Shown in pieces: positions 25,505-36,800 of a stretch of DNA of 64,000 nucleotides (position 1 is the first letter of the stretch; the number at the start of each line of letters is the position of its first letter). The DNA lies in assembly GCF_020510425.1 (NCBI RefSeq), contig NZ_JAHBAH010000001.1, positions 1,488,001-1,552,000 of the forward strand, given 5' to 3'. The notes under the pieces are model-generated. The model had not been told where the DNA came from. It did no database searches and saw only the letters and a program-made list of their open reading frames with translations. The translations under genes were made by a program, and so were the position numbers. This DNA comes from Quatrionicoccus australiensis (GTDB lineage Bacteria; Pseudomonadota; Gammaproteobacteria; Burkholderiales; Rhodocyclaceae).

Positions 25505-26923
25505 ATGCGTTCAACAACACTCAAGGTCCTGGGCGGCACCGTACTCACAACTTCACTCGTCTGGGCCCTCATCCTAGGATGGTGGCAGACAAACAATTTC
25601 CAGCCGAGCAGTTCGGACTTGTTGCTCTATCTGTTTTTCCTGCCGTTCGCCCTGATCGGCGGCTTCTTGCTTCTCCGTGGTTTTATCGAGCATCTGAAGG
25701 CTCCTTTCCCGGACGAGGCGCCAATCAAGGAAATAACGGATGATGACCCTCTGGTCAGTGCCAAAGCAAAGACTTCGGCAGCAGAAAGAACATTTTCAAT
25801 CTGCCTGATTGGTGCATGGCTTAATACCGCCTCCGGCAAGACTGCCGCAGAAATCCTGGAAAACATAGATGCAGGCGTTCGTCCCGAACCCAGTGAGAAG
25901 CAAAAGGACGACGACGGATTCCCGGTTTTCCTCGCCGACGTCAAGGATTTGGATATAGATAAATTTACTGAAACACTTACCTCCGAGAATGAAGGCCTTA
26001 GCGCGCTCTCAGCGAACACTCAAGTCACCCGACTGCTGGCACTACTCAATAGCATCTTGCCGGATGCCGAAATGCAAACACGTGCCCAGCTTAAAAAAGC
26101 ACCGGCCAACGCCCGACTGAATATTCACTGGCTGGTGCCAAGCAATATCGAAAGCAATCATTTTCCAGCCATGCGTAGTTGGCTGAACGACAAACACTTG
26201 TCGGAGATTGACAAGAGCCGCGTCGAAATCATGATGACCCCCATAACCAGTGAAGCAGGTGCCTTAAGGCAGGTTGACGAATTAGTTCTGAAAACCAACC
26301 GGGAAAAGTTGGACGACAATCTGATTCTGCTCATCGCAGCGACCTCAGCAGTAGACGAAGCTAGCATTAACTCCCTTTCCATTCGCAAGCGTCTCTTCTC
26401 CGCTAGCAACCAGAACGGTCAAATACCCGGCGAAAGCGCGGTGTGCCTCCTCTTCTCCAGCCACAAGACCGCAACAAGCCACGCCATCGACGACGTCGTT
26501 GTAATGAGCCGCGTCAGCCACGCCAGCCGGGACAAAAGCGTGAACGCGGCGGGCAAAACTAACGGCACGCTGATTGGACACCTAGTAGACGGGTTATTGA
26601 ATGTCCACTCACTTGAGGCATCCGGCATACAAGCACTGGTCTCGGATTCGGATCATCGCGCCAACCATATTTGCGAAGTACTGGCAGGAATCGAGTCAAA
26701 TTTTGAGCACCTTGACCCAATGAAAGACTGTCTTGCGACCGGCACTGTTACCGGCTCCAACCTATCCACCGGAAGTCTGTTAGCACTTGTCTGCGCGCGA
26801 GAAAAAGTCCTGATGACGGAAGGCCCGGTTCTGTGTATCAGCAACCAGCATGACACAGAGAGAGCAGCCCTCCTCACCATGCCGTTTATTGCAAAACTCA
26901 GTACCGAAACCACGAGCACCTAA
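25505..26923 (+). CDS. T6SS-associated membrane protein, function unknown
   Basis: Protein of 472 aa, not recognised as a named family. Two N-terminal membrane segments (about 8-26 and 38-60, around LLLYLFFLPFALIGGFLLL) are followed by a roughly 400-residue soluble domain with no enzymatic motif visible. It starts 21 bp after the PAAR gene and is followed 14 bp later by tssM, in the same operon. Topology and position recall the accessory membrane proteins in Burkholderia-type T6SS clusters, so a role at the TssJLM complex is inferred. Confidence 0.6.
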   Translation: MRSTTLKVLGGTVLTTSLVWALILGWWQTNNFQPSSSDLLLYLFFLPFALIGGFLLLRGFIEHLKAPFPDEAPIKEITDDDPLVSAKAKTSAAERTFSICLIGAWLNTASGKTAAEILENIDAGVRPEPSEKQKDDDGFPVFLADVKDLDIDKFTETLTSENEGLSALSANTQVTRLLALLNSILPDAEMQTRAQLKKAPANARLNIHWLVPSNIESNHFPAMRSWLNDKHLSEIDKSRVEIMMTPITSEAGALRQVDELVLKTNREKLDDNLILLIAATSAVDEASINSLSIRKRLFSASNQNGQIPGESAVCLLFSSHKTATSHAIDDVVVMSRVSHASRDKSVNAAGKTNGTLIGHLVDGLLNVHSLEASGIQALVSDSDHRANHICEVLAGIESNFEHLDPMKDCLATGTVTGSNLSTGSLLALVCAREKVLMTEGPVLCISNQHDTERAALLTMPFIAKLSTETTST

Positions 26924-26937
26924 AAAAGCCTAAACCC

Positions 26938-29900
26938 ATGTCCAGAATCCAATCATTGCTGACCGACTCCCGCTTCCTTTCATTCGTTGGCGTCGCAGCA
27001 ATTACTGCCCTTTTCTTCCTCGGCGCTAAGACCCTTAAAGTGGCCATCATGTGGGCTGTGCTGGCGAGCATACTGCTCCTGATTGTCTGGATCGGCATCT
27101 GGCAGGTACGCCGCTACAGGGCAAAAAAGGGAAGCGACGCGCTCGAATCGATGTTAGAGCAGCAAAGCGAGCAAGGCAATCGGCGCTCGGGAGAAGCAAC
27201 CAACGCAGAAATCGACGTGGTCAAAAAACGCCTGTTGAGCGCCGTCAAAACGATCAAAACCTCGAAGCTCGGGCAGGTTTCCGGCGCCAACGCGTTGTAC
27301 GAACTGCCGTGGTACATAACCATTGGTAACCCAGCTGCGGGCAAGAGTACGGCAATCGTCAACTCCGGCCTGAAATTTCCGTTTGATGACGGTGGCGACA
27401 CCGTCATCAAGGGCATCGGAGGAACAAGAAACTGCGATTGGTTTTTTACAAGCGAAGGTATTTTGCTTGATACGGCTGGGCGTTACTCCATCCACCAAGA
27501 AGACAGAGAAGAATGGATGGGATTTCTCGGGTTACTGAAGAAACACCGCCCGCGTGCGCCGATCAACGGCATCATTGTTACTGTCAATATTGGCGAGTTG
27601 ATTGGTAATGCACCAAGTTTTGCCATCAACTTGGCGAAAAACCTGCGCCAACGAGTTCAGGAACTCACCGAAAAACTTGAAGTTTTCGCGCCAGTCTACG
27701 TGCTGTTTACCAAAGCCGACCTGATCCCTGGCTTCCGTGATTTTTTCCTTGATCTCGACTGGAATGAAAGAGATCACGTCTGGGGTGCCACCCTTCCCTA
27801 CGAGCAGGCCAATGGCAATGACCTGATCTCGCTCTTTGATCACCACTACGAAGAACTCTACAAAGGCCTTCGCTCGATGAGCGTCGCACAAATGTCGAGA
27901 ATTCAGAATGAAGGTGCGCCTCCCGGAGTACTCACCTTCCCGTCGGAATTCATCGCGATCAAGCCAGCGCTTCGCGCCTTCATTGCAACGCTCTTTGAAG
28001 ACAACCCCTTCCAGTTCAAGCCCGTCTTCCGTGGATTCTATATTTCTTCCGCCATCCAGAGCAGCGATGTACAGCCACTATCAAACGACAGGATCATCAA
28101 GAAATTTGCGCTTTCCAGCGGCAACGCGACGCCAGTACGAACAGCACTAAATCACGGCTATTTCCTCAAGGAACTCTTTTCCAAGGTCATCTTTCCCGAC
28201 CGAAATCTGGTACGGCAGCACACCAGCAGGATGAAAATCCGCATGCGCCAGATCGCGGTGCTCGGTGCGCTCGGCCTATTGGGTCTGGCACTGGGAGGCT
28301 GGAGTTGGTCATATATCAACAACCGCAGCCTCCTGGAAAATGTCGAACAGGATCTGGTCAAGGTCGTTCGCTTGCAGGAAGGGAAAATCGACCTCCAGTC
28401 ACGCTTGGAAGCACTGGAAATACTTCAGGATCGTCTGATCCAGCTTGAACATTTTAATGAAGATCACCCGCTTTCGATTGGCCTGGGTCTTTACCAAGGC
28501 GAACTGCTCGCCGACAAATTGCGCAAGGAATATTACGATGGCGTAACAAATCTCATGTTGCTGCCTGTGAAAGCCAATCTTGAAACCTTCCTCGGCGACG
28601 TCATTACCCACTCTGAAAACCTGAAGCCAAGAACAACCACCACGCCGGCCAGGACCCCCTACAAAGGTGCGACAGCAAACGATGCCGAAGATGCCTACAA
28701 CGCCCTCAAGACCTACGTAATGCTGTCAAGCCATGAGCATATCGATGTTGGCCACCTATCCGACCAAATGACCCGTTTCTGGCGAGGCTGGCTGGAGGCA
28801 AATCGTGGCACCATGAGTCGAGAGCAGATGATCCGCTCTGCAGGTCGCATTCTTTCCTTCCATCTGGAACATACCAACGATCCGGCGTGGCCGACCATCA
28901 ACAACAATCTTGCCATTGTCGATGAGGCACGCGAAAAACTACGCAATGTTGTTCGCGGAATGCCCGCTGCAGAGCGCGTTTACTCGGAAATCAAGGCACG
29001 CGCCTCCACTCGTTTCCCACCCATCACTGTCGCCAATCTAGTCGGCCCGGACAATGCCAGTCTGGTTGCCGGCAGCCATGTCGTCTCTGGCGCATTTACC
29101 GTCCAAGCTTGGCATGAATATATCCAGTCAGCAATCAAGGACGCCGCCACCAGCGAACAAAAGAACGCGGACTGGGTGCTCCAGGCCTCCACCAAGGATG
29201 ACCTGACGCTGGAAGGCAGCCCCGAGCAAATTCAGAAATCCCTGGTCGCCATGTACAAGCGCGATTATGCGGAAGAATGGAAGCAGTTTGTCCAGGGTGT
29301 CAGCGTCACCTCCTTCGAATCATTCACGGAAGCAATCAACGCCATGAACCGTCTTGGCGATCCCCATACATCCCCGATCGGCACGCTCGTCAAGGTCATT
29401 TTCGAACAAACATCCTGGGACAACCCCGCCCTCGCCAACGTCAGACTGGAAAAAGCCCAGCAAGGATTTGTCGAGTGGTTCAAGCGCTCCATTCTTCAAA
29501 TGTCACCCGGTTCGGTACAACTGGATGTCAATATTTCAAGCAAACAGGCCGAAGTACCGATGGGCCCCGTCGGCAAGGAGTTTGCCGGATTCGGAAGACT
29601 GATGACTCCCCGCGACAACTCGGAATCCTTGTTCGAGGTTTACCTCAAGCAACTTTCCAAGATCCGGACTCGCCTCAATCAATTGAAAAATCAGGGAGAC
29701 CCAGGCCCGGGCTCAATCAAGCTGATGCGCGAAACGATTGACGGAGGAACGTCCGAGCTCGCCGAAACGCTGCACTTTGTTGATGAGCAGATGCTGACCG
29801 GCATGCCGGACAATCAGCGTATGGTCCTTCGCCCGCTGTTATTGCGTCCGTTACTGCAATCGTTTGCCGCGATCATCAAACCATCTGCCATGGACCTGAA

Positions 29901-30708
29901 CAAAACTTGGGAAGCCCAGGTTTATGAGCCGTTCAACCGCAAACTGGCAATCAAGTACCCATTTACAAAATCAAACATAGAAGCCTCGCCAGCCGAAATT
30001 GCGCAAATCTTTGGCCCGGACGGCGCGATTGCCAAGTACGTCGAAAGTACGATGGGATCGCTCGTCGTCAGGCGAGGCAATACCGTCGAACCAAGAACCT
30101 GGGGTGACCTCGGAATCATTCTTCAACCGGAATTCAAGAGTGAATTTGCCCGCTGGGTATCGCCGCTTGAAGGCGGAGCTGCCGCCAGTTCCGGAGTTGG
30201 CAATACCGGCCTTGCCCAGACGGTATTCATGCTCCGTCCTCAGGCCTCGCCAGGGACGACAGGTTACGTGATCGAGATTGACGGTCAAAAACTAAATTAC
30301 CGGAACGGTCCGGCACAATGGGCCAATTTTGTCTGGCCAAGCACAGTCGGCACACCGGGCGTCCGCATTTCCACGACGACATTTGATGGAAAAGCCATTG
30401 AGATCATCAACTTCCCCGGCCGCTTCGGTCTCGAAAAGCTGATCAATTCAGCCCAACGAAGCCGGCAAGCTGACGGTACATTCCGTCTGACCTGGGCCAA
30501 GGAAGGGATAGAGATCAGCATCGACCTGCGGCTCGTCAGCAGTCCCCAGGCACAGGCCACCACCACGGAAGGCAGCGGTTCGCGTGGGCTCAGCGGGTTA
30601 ATGCTGCCACGGACAGTAGCCGAGGAATCCACAACAAACGAAGCGAATGCGGCTCCGGTGCAGTCCCCGGGAACCACGGCAATTGCGCCGAGGGGAGTAG
30701 CACAATGA
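26938..30708 (+). CDS. tssM: T6SS inner-membrane protein TssM (IcmF)
   Basis: Protein of 1256 aa. Two membrane segments (about 13-30 and 35-55) precede a cytoplasmic NTPase-like domain with a good Walker A (GNPAAGKS, 130-137) and a GILLDTAGRYS motif. A third membrane segment lies at about 437-457 (VLGALGLLGLALGGWSWSY), followed by the long periplasmic part that reaches TssJ. The Walker motif is intact, unlike in some TssM proteins. The stop overlaps the tagF ATG by 4 bp. Confidence 0.97.
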   Translation: MSRIQSLLTDSRFLSFVGVAAITALFFLGAKTLKVAIMWAVLASILLLIVWIGIWQVRRYRAKKGSDALESMLEQQSEQGNRRSGEATNAEIDVVKKRLLSAVKTIKTSKLGQVSGANALYELPWYITIGNPAAGKSTAIVNSGLKFPFDDGGDTVIKGIGGTRNCDWFFTSEGILLDTAGRYSIHQEDREEWMGFLGLLKKHRPRAPINGIIVTVNIGELIGNAPSFAINLAKNLRQRVQELTEKLEVFAPVYVLFTKADLIPGFRDFFLDLDWNERDHVWGATLPYEQANGNDLISLFDHHYEELYKGLRSMSVAQMSRIQNEGAPPGVLTFPSEFIAIKPALRAFIATLFEDNPFQFKPVFRGFYISSAIQSSDVQPLSNDRIIKKFALSSGNATPVRTALNHGYFLKELFSKVIFPDRNLVRQHTSRMKIRMRQIAVLGALGLLGLALGGWSWSYINNRSLLENVEQDLVKVVRLQEGKIDLQSRLEALEILQDRLIQLEHFNEDHPLSIGLGLYQGELLADKLRKEYYDGVTNLMLLPVKANLETFLGDVITHSENLKPRTTTTPARTPYKGATANDAEDAYNALKTYVMLSSHEHIDVGHLSDQMTRFWRGWLEANRGTMSREQMIRSAGRILSFHLEHTNDPAWPTINNNLAIVDEAREKLRNVVRGMPAAERVYSEIKARASTRFPPITVANLVGPDNASLVAGSHVVSGAFTVQAWHEYIQSAIKDAATSEQKNADWVLQASTKDDLTLEGSPEQIQKSLVAMYKRDYAEEWKQFVQGVSVTSFESFTEAINAMNRLGDPHTSPIGTLVKVIFEQTSWDNPALANVRLEKAQQGFVEWFKRSILQMSPGSVQLDVNISSKQAEVPMGPVGKEFAGFGRLMTPRDNSESLFEVYLKQLSKIRTRLNQLKNQGDPGPGSIKLMRETIDGGTSELAETLHFVDEQMLTGMPDNQRMVLRPLLLRPLLQSFAAIIKPSAMDLNKTWEAQVYEPFNRKLAIKYPFTKSNIEASPAEIAQIFGPDGAIAKYVESTMGSLVVRRGNTVEPRTWGDLGIILQPEFKSEFARWVSPLEGGAAASSGVGNTGLAQTVFMLRPQASPGTTGYVIEIDGQKLNYRNGPAQWANFVWPSTVGTPGVRISTTTFDGKAIEIINFPGRFGLEKLINSAQRSRQADGTFRLTWAKEGIEISIDLRLVSSPQAQATTTEGSGSRGLSGLMLPRTVAEESTTNEANAAPVQSPGTTAIAPRGVAQ

Positions 30709-31691
30709 ACGGCATTGTCTCCACACCAGCCACCTGTTTTGGCAAAGTTCCCACACGCGGCGACTTTGTCAAAGGCAATGGACAACACCAGCTGATTGGC
30801 ACACTGGACCGTTGGGTATCACTCAGCATGGAACAACTGTCTGAAGACCCTCGCTGGAAATCCGCCTACGACAACGCCCCCTCCCTAGACTTTGCATTTG
30901 TCGGTTCACGCAGTCGAATCTCTGTTGTTGGCCACCTCAAACCCAGCCAAGACTCCTCCGGGCGCCGCTTTCCATTTATTACGGCAACGACCGTTGAGCG
31001 TGATGATTCCTTGATGTTCCGCTGTGCGCCTGCAGGCCTGCCCCATTCATTCGGCACGTTAGCCAGGATAGCCGAGGCCGGAGTAACGGGAGCCGAAGTG
31101 GGGCAAATTTTTGCAGATCTGGAACAGCTCAACTGCGCCGCTGATTTCGAACTTGCCCTTCAAGCTGACCCCCTTGGCAATTTCGTTCGTCGGACATCGG
31201 TCGAAGCGCTTGCCGAAATTCTCGCCCCCCCGCAATCCTCCGATCGCATCCGGCGCATCATCCTTGCCCTCGGCTTATTGATGCGGCCGGCATTAGGTCA
31301 GGGATCGGTTTCCATCAATAAGGAAATCTCCTTTCCTCTGCCGGCCGACGAACGTTACCGGAATCTTGTCGCAGGTCTGTGGCTTTACCTCGTTTCCGCA
31401 TTCCTCCGCAAAACGTCGGTCGAATTGCAGCTCGTGATTTCTCGACAACCGGAAGCCAACCGCCTGGTCCTGGGCTTTAACGGCGCTTCGCCGCGCACCC
31501 TGCTCTCAGTGCTTCTACCCGAAACGACTGCTGAATACACCATTTCCCTCGACAACCCTGAATGGATCGACGACCACCCCGACCTGACCAATGACTATGG
31601 TCTTGCCAAGCTTTCTGCCTACCTGGCACAACCGACCATGACGCTCGAATCCGCCATTAATACATTCAGAGAAGTTTTTCTCGGGGAATAG
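30705..31691 (+). CDS. tagF: T6SS-associated protein TagF
   Basis: Protein of 328 aa beginning with the TagF domain (CFGKVPTRGDFVKGN, then LDRWVSLSMEQLSEDPRWK and DSSGRRFPFITATT). In Pseudomonas and Agrobacterium TagF represses T6SS activity after translation, by binding Fha or TssL-linked parts. No PpkA/PppA/Fha genes of the threonine phosphorylation pathway are in the window, so regulation here must differ or use genes elsewhere. Confidence 0.92.
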   Translation: MNGIVSTPATCFGKVPTRGDFVKGNGQHQLIGTLDRWVSLSMEQLSEDPRWKSAYDNAPSLDFAFVGSRSRISVVGHLKPSQDSSGRRFPFITATTVERDDSLMFRCAPAGLPHSFGTLARIAEAGVTGAEVGQIFADLEQLNCAADFELALQADPLGNFVRRTSVEALAEILAPPQSSDRIRRIILALGLLMRPALGQGSVSINKEISFPLPADERYRNLVAGLWLYLVSAFLRKTSVELQLVISRQPEANRLVLGFNGASPRTLLSVLLPETTAEYTISLDNPEWIDDHPDLTNDYGLAKLSAYLAQPTMTLESAINTFREVFLGE

Positions 31692-31692
31692 C

Positions 31693-32481
31693 ATGACCAT
31701 CCGCTCAATCATCGCCATATTTTTTCTTCTCCTCAGTTCCTACGTTATTGCACAAACTGCCCAGACGCCTGCAAACGAAGAATCCACCAAAGTCATCGCC
31801 TCTGGTGTCGTGCCCGACGAAGCATCCAGAGCAGCCATACTAGGTAAGCTGCGCGACATTTATGGCGCTTCGGCTGTCGACGACCGACTGGAAGTTGGTG
31901 GTGTCGTACCGCCGCCCAACTGGAGCGAGCATATGGCAAAAATTCTCAATGCAAATCTCAAGCAGGTACGAAAGGGACAATTGCAGGTCAATGGCACGCA
32001 GATCTCGCTCAAGGGGAATGTCGCCAATGAAGCCCAGCGCCAGCAAGTTGTCAGCGACATGGCAACGGCCCTCAATCCGACCTATACCATTGACAACGGC
32101 CTGGCCGTCGCCAGCGCAGCCCCTGCCCAGACACTCCTTGACAGCACGCTGTCCAATCGTGTCGTTGAATTCCAGAGCAGTTCGACAACACTGACCCCTG
32201 CCGGCAGCGCCATCCTTGATGAAATGGCCGTAGCCATCAAACAGATCAGCAATGCGAAGGTTCAGATCATCGGCCACACTGACAGCAGCGGGAATCGTAT
32301 GTCTAATATCGAGCTCAGTCTGGCAAGAGCCAACAGTGTTCGCTCCTACCTGATCGGCAAGAACATTCCCGCTAACATCCTGAGCACGGTTGGCGCAGGT
32401 CCGGACCGCCCGCTCTCTTCCAACGACACGCCTGAAGGACGATCAAAGAACCGCCGCATCGAGTTTCATCTGGTCAATTAA
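31693..32481 (+). CDS. OmpA-family peptidoglycan-binding protein (T6SS accessory)
   Basis: Protein of 262 aa with a signal peptide (about residues 1-20), a middle region of BON-like repeats (LQVNGTQISLKGNVANEAQR near 98) and a C-terminal OmpA domain with VQIIGHTDSSGNRMSN near 190 and SLARANSVRSYLIGKN. The Asp and Arg that hold diaminopimelate are in place. It may anchor the T6SS envelope complex to the wall, since TssL here lacks its own OmpA domain. It begins 1 bp after the tagF stop and ends the rightward operon; tssA is convergent 30 bp away. Confidence 0.85.
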   Translation: MTIRSIIAIFFLLLSSYVIAQTAQTPANEESTKVIASGVVPDEASRAAILGKLRDIYGASAVDDRLEVGGVVPPPNWSEHMAKILNANLKQVRKGQLQVNGTQISLKGNVANEAQRQQVVSDMATALNPTYTIDNGLAVASAAPAQTLLDSTLSNRVVEFQSSSTTLTPAGSAILDEMAVAIKQISNAKVQIIGHTDSSGNRMSNIELSLARANSVRSYLIGKNIPANILSTVGAGPDRPLSSNDTPEGRSKNRRIEFHLVN

Positions 32482-32511
32482 GCACAGCGCAGTTACCTCC
32501 GTTCCTGAATA

Positions 32512-33597
32512 TCAGCCACCACCATTTGGTGGTGGCATCTCCACACCAAGAAGCTCTTCCATCCGCGACAAGGCCGCATCATCCTTGACGACGGCACGCA
32601 GCCACTCGTGAAGTGACATGTTTCCCCACTTGGCCGCCTTTTCCGCAAGATAGGCAACCGGGCTATGCGGCTCGGTCTGCTTGAAAAACGCAGCAATATC
32701 CTGCAACTGCTGAATCGCCTGCTCACGCGAACGCACCGGCCCCACCGAAACAGACATTCCCGCTTCCTGCGTTTCCCCTGTAGCTTCGTTGCTCTCTTCA
32801 CCACCAGCGAAAACTGTCGCGGAAGACTCAATTTTCAGCCCCCCCGCTTCAACGGCATAGCGACGAAAATTTCGGAAAATATCATCCAGCAGTTCAAAAG
32901 TACTGCCAAATGCCGGAGAACTATTTTCCATCAGGCGATCAAGCAGTGCTTGCAGCGAAGTCATTGAGACCTTCAGAAGCTCCGCATCCCGCATGCAACT
33001 CAGGAAATACGCGGCAGGCGTATCCTTGCGTGCGGCCTCGAACATATCCAAAGAAACCTTGGAAGCCAGGGCAAACTCCTCCGCCCGGCCCGGGTTGAGC
33101 TCTACACTCCGGGCCATCGAACGCGCCGACTCAAGCACCAGCGACGAAAAGCAACCTTTGGGCGAACTGGTCAGCGGAATCTCCCGAATCAGGCGCGAAG
33201 TCTGACCAACCAGCCAGTCAAAATTACCTATCCGCTGCTCCATCTCGCCATCTTCCGGCAACGGATGAATTTCACTCCAGAACCTCTCGCACAACTGGTT
33301 CAACAGGGAATAGCCCTCAGCCAACCCGGCCAGCCCCTGGGTCTGGCCCAGCGCCTCGATCAGCCATCCGGCCACGCGAAGATCCTTGCTCTTGTTGGAC
33401 AAGACTTCCTCGCATATGCGGCGCACCCGAATCCAGTCGGCCTCCTTGATATCAGTAACCCACTCACCCTGGGATAGCGATGGGTCATCAAATCGCCGTG
33501 CTTCCTGTATTTCGTCAAACTCGCTGGAGAACATCATGCTCTCGCCACACAGACCATGTTCAGACACAAGTGGTCGAACCAGAAGCTCAAAATTCAT
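32512..33597 (-). CDS. tssA: T6SS cap/baseplate-associated protein TssA
   Basis: Protein of 361 aa with an N-terminal ImpA_N domain: DDPSLSQGEWVTDIKEADW, LSNKSKDLRVAGWLIEAL, LCERFWSEIHPLPEDGEMEQ, all usual in TssA. The C-terminal 120 residues end in a helical segment (SPVAYLAEKAAKWGNMSLHE), as in short TssA proteins. TssA primes tube and sheath growth at the baseplate or distal end. It faces vgrG2 across a 271-bp spacer and is transcribed apart from the two main operons. Confidence 0.92.
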   Translation of the reverse strand: MNFELLVRPLVSEHGLCGESMMFSSEFDEIQEARRFDDPSLSQGEWVTDIKEADWIRVRRICEEVLSNKSKDLRVAGWLIEALGQTQGLAGLAEGYSLLNQLCERFWSEIHPLPEDGEMEQRIGNFDWLVGQTSRLIREIPLTSSPKGCFSSLVLESARSMARSVELNPGRAEEFALASKVSLDMFEAARKDTPAAYFLSCMRDAELLKVSMTSLQALLDRLMENSSPAFGSTFELLDDIFRNFRRYAVEAGGLKIESSATVFAGGEESNEATGETQEAGMSVSVGPVRSREQAIQQLQDIAAFFKQTEPHSPVAYLAEKAAKWGNMSLHEWLRAVVKDDAALSRMEELLGVEMPPPNGGG

Positions 33598-33868
33598 CGT
33601 CTAACGCCTTCACCGAAAATATTTTTTCATCATGCCATGAGTCAGACGACACACCCGCCCCAAAAAATGACATAGCAACATTTATCACCAATTACGAAAA
33701 CAAACATATATTTCAATGATTTCACGACTGAAGTCACAACTCAATGATGATGCACTAAAACAAAATACAAAATTAGTCTCAAAACACCATATTCCACGCC
33801 GATTTAAACATGACATATAAAAACAATCCGCTACACAACCAGATGACTGCGTTAAAATTCAATGCTCT
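33598..33868. promoter_or_regulatory. AT-rich divergent spacer between tssA and vgrG2
   Basis: This 271-bp spacer is clearly richer in A+T than its flanks and has no convincing reading frame. It must hold the promoters for leftward tssA and for the rightward vgrG2 cargo operon. Several TATA-like words occur (for example CATATA near 33711 and 33815), so no one promoter is assigned. The composition is like the 18.5-kb divergent spacer. Confidence 0.5.
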
Positions 33869-36800
33869 ATGCATTTTTCCCAACGTCATCACTTCAATTC
33901 AGCACTCACCACCACCATGCCATCCCTCTTTAGCTCCGAAAAACGACTTTTCGACCTGCGCTGGCGTAACGACAACAGCCTAAATTTTCAGGTTGAAGCC
34001 TGGTGGGGACGCGAAGTGCTTTCCGGCGGATTCGAGTTGTGTATCGATCTGCTCTCCACCGACGCCTTCATCGAACTCAAGCGGATGCTCGGCCAGCCCG
34101 TCACCCTCCTCTCCAGCCTCTCAGATGGCACGCGCAGCGGGCGTTCCGGCCAGGTTCGCTCGGTCGTCAAGCAGGGCGCCGATGGCGGCTTTGCCCGCTA
34201 CCGCATCACCGTCGTGCCCTGGTCCTGGCTGCTTACCCGCGGTCGACACAACCGCGTTTTTCAAGAGAAGACGCTCATCGAGATCGTTGAGGCGGCTTTT
34301 GCTGATTATGCTGACCATGCCGCCTGGCATTGGTCCGACGAAGTCGCCAGCTTCATGGCCGATGCCCGCAAGCGCAGCTATTGCGTCCAGTATCGCGAAT
34401 CCGACTATGCTTTCATCTCTCGCCTGCTTGCTGAAGAAGGCCTGGGCTGGTGTATTGAAGAGGATGACAAGGCCCCTGCCGGGCATCGCCTGCGCATTTT
34501 TGCCGATAGCCAGTCCTTTCCCGAAGATGCCCTCTCTGAACATGCCAATGGCGGCCAGGGTATCCGCTTCCACCGCGCCGATTCTCAGGAGGATCAGGAT
34601 GCCATCGTGGCTTTCGGCGTGCATCACCAGCTCTCGGTTTCGATCGCTTCGGCCTATTCCTTCGACTACAAGCGCAAGTCTTCGGTGGCGGTCAGCGTCC
34701 CCACCGCCCAGCCGCAGGGCGGCGAGCGGGCGCCGGTGCTTGAATCCTACGATGACCCCGGTCTCTATGCCTTTGCCAGCAGAGCTGAGGCCGAGCGTTA
34801 TCAGCGTCTGATCATGGAAGCCTTCGAGGCGCGTTATCAGTCCTTTCTCGGGCGCGGCACGGTGCGCACTTTGCGCCCGGGGTCGTGTTTTGACCTGGTT
34901 GATGCGCCACAGGCCAAGGGCGGTGAAGCAGAACGCCGCTTTGCCGTGCTCGGCGTCACGCATGTCGGCATCAACAACCTTTCCGGTGAGGCAATGAACG
35001 CCGTGGCCGAGCGACTGGCGAACGGGAAATTTCTGAACGCCGATGCGGATGCGCTGGCGACCGAGGATGCGTTGTCGCCCGTCCATGCGCCCACTCATCT
35101 GCCGGACACCTTGCTCAAGCTGGCGGCAGAACGGGGCTACGCCAACAGTTTTGAATCCCAGCCCGGCAAATGTCCCTGGCGCCCACTTCTGGCGGACGCC
35201 GCCGGCACCCGCATCAATCCCCGCCCCACCGTGGCCGGCCCGATAAGCGCCATCGTCGTCGGCCCGCAGGGCGAGACGTCGCCCAACGGGGCAGATGAGT
35301 TGTGGTGCGATGCCCTGGGCCGGGTCAAGGTCCGTTTCTCCTGGCAATTGGCCGAGGCGGAGGATGATAAAAGCACCTGCTGGGTCCGCGTCGTCTCCCG
35401 TCAGTCCGGCCCCGGCATGGGCTGGCAGTGGTTGCCGCGCATCGGGCAGGAGGTGCTGCTCGGCTTTTACGGTAACGATATCGACCGCCCTGTTGTGCTC
35501 GGCGCCTTGTTCAATGGTCAAGGTGAAGGCGGTGTCTCGCCAACCACCGGCGGGAATGCCGGCAAGGTGGCCGATTTGACGGTTTTTGCTGCGTCGACCG
35601 ACCAGCAACCCAGCGCCCAGGGCAACCTCGCCAGCGGCAACAGCCCTGCCTGGCATGGCGGGGCGAGCGAAAGCCACGGCCATGCGGCCGCCCTCTCCGG
35701 CTTCAAGAGCAAGGAATTCGGCGCCAGCGGCGCAACGGCGGGTTACAACCAGCTCCTGTTTGATGACAGCGACCAGCAGCAGCGCGTCCAGTTGAAGAGT
35801 ACGCAGCACACCAGCGAACTCAATCTCGGCCACCTGATTCATCAGGCCGACAATTACCGCGGCAGCTTCCGCGGCATCGGGGCGGAGCTGCGTACCGATG
35901 CCTGGGGGGCGCTGCGTGGCGGGCGGGGTGTGATCATGACGAACTGGCGCCAAGACACCCCCGGCGAGCCGGCTGGCGACATTGCCAGCGGACGCGCCCT
36001 GCTCAAGCAGGCAGCGACGTTGGCCGATACGCTATCCAACGCCGCCGGCACGCACCAGAGCGTTACCCTGGCCTGCAGCATCGGCACCACCGGCAAGGAC
36101 CAGAGCGCCATCGACCCCAAGGCCGCGCCGCTCAAGGCGCTGGTCACCGTCGCCGGTGGCATGGTCGATGCCAAAGAGCCCAGCACGGCGTACAGCGATG
36201 CCCAGGGCAAGAACACGGCAACCAATCAGGGCAAGGTGCCGCACCTGACCGACGCCGCCTTCATCCAGGCCGGCAAAGCCGGGCTTGGCCTGGTCGCCGG
36301 CCAGCAGTTGCAATTCGCCAATGGCGAAACCATCGTCCTGGCGAGCGGCCGGGATAGTAACTTCGCCGTCGCCGGCCAGGCGAGATTCCACAGCGGCCAG
36401 GCCATCGGCCTGCTGGCCGGGGCGATTCAACCCGGCGAGGGCAACACCGGCATCAAACTGATCGCCGCCAAGGACGACCTCGACCTGCAGGCGCAGAGCG
36501 ATGAGATGAAGTTCCTGGCGAAGAAGGAGATGAAGCTGGTGGCGGCCAGTGCGAATATCGACTTCGCGGCGGCGAAGAAGATTCATCTGGCGGTATCAGG
36601 CGGAGCGAGCATCACGATTGATGGCGGGATTACCGTGCAGTGCCCGGGGACGATTACGGTGCATGCGTCAAAGAAGAGTTTTACGGGGCCGGCGCAGATG
36701 AGCTATGCCTTCCCACATTTTCCCAGTAATCCATTTGAAACTACCACTCCGCGCTTTGACTTTAAGCTGACTGATATGCCGGGGCCCGACGGCGCGGCGT

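Noticed and set aside
32515..32534. CCACCACCA/TGGTGGTGG inverted repeat as terminator for the convergent OmpA and tssA genes
   Set aside because: It lies inside the tssA 3' coding end (PPPNGGG), has no T-run on either side and is explained by codon use.
34121..35953. 610-aa open frame on the minus strand
   Set aside because: Opposite vgrG2, no recognisable domain, shadow.
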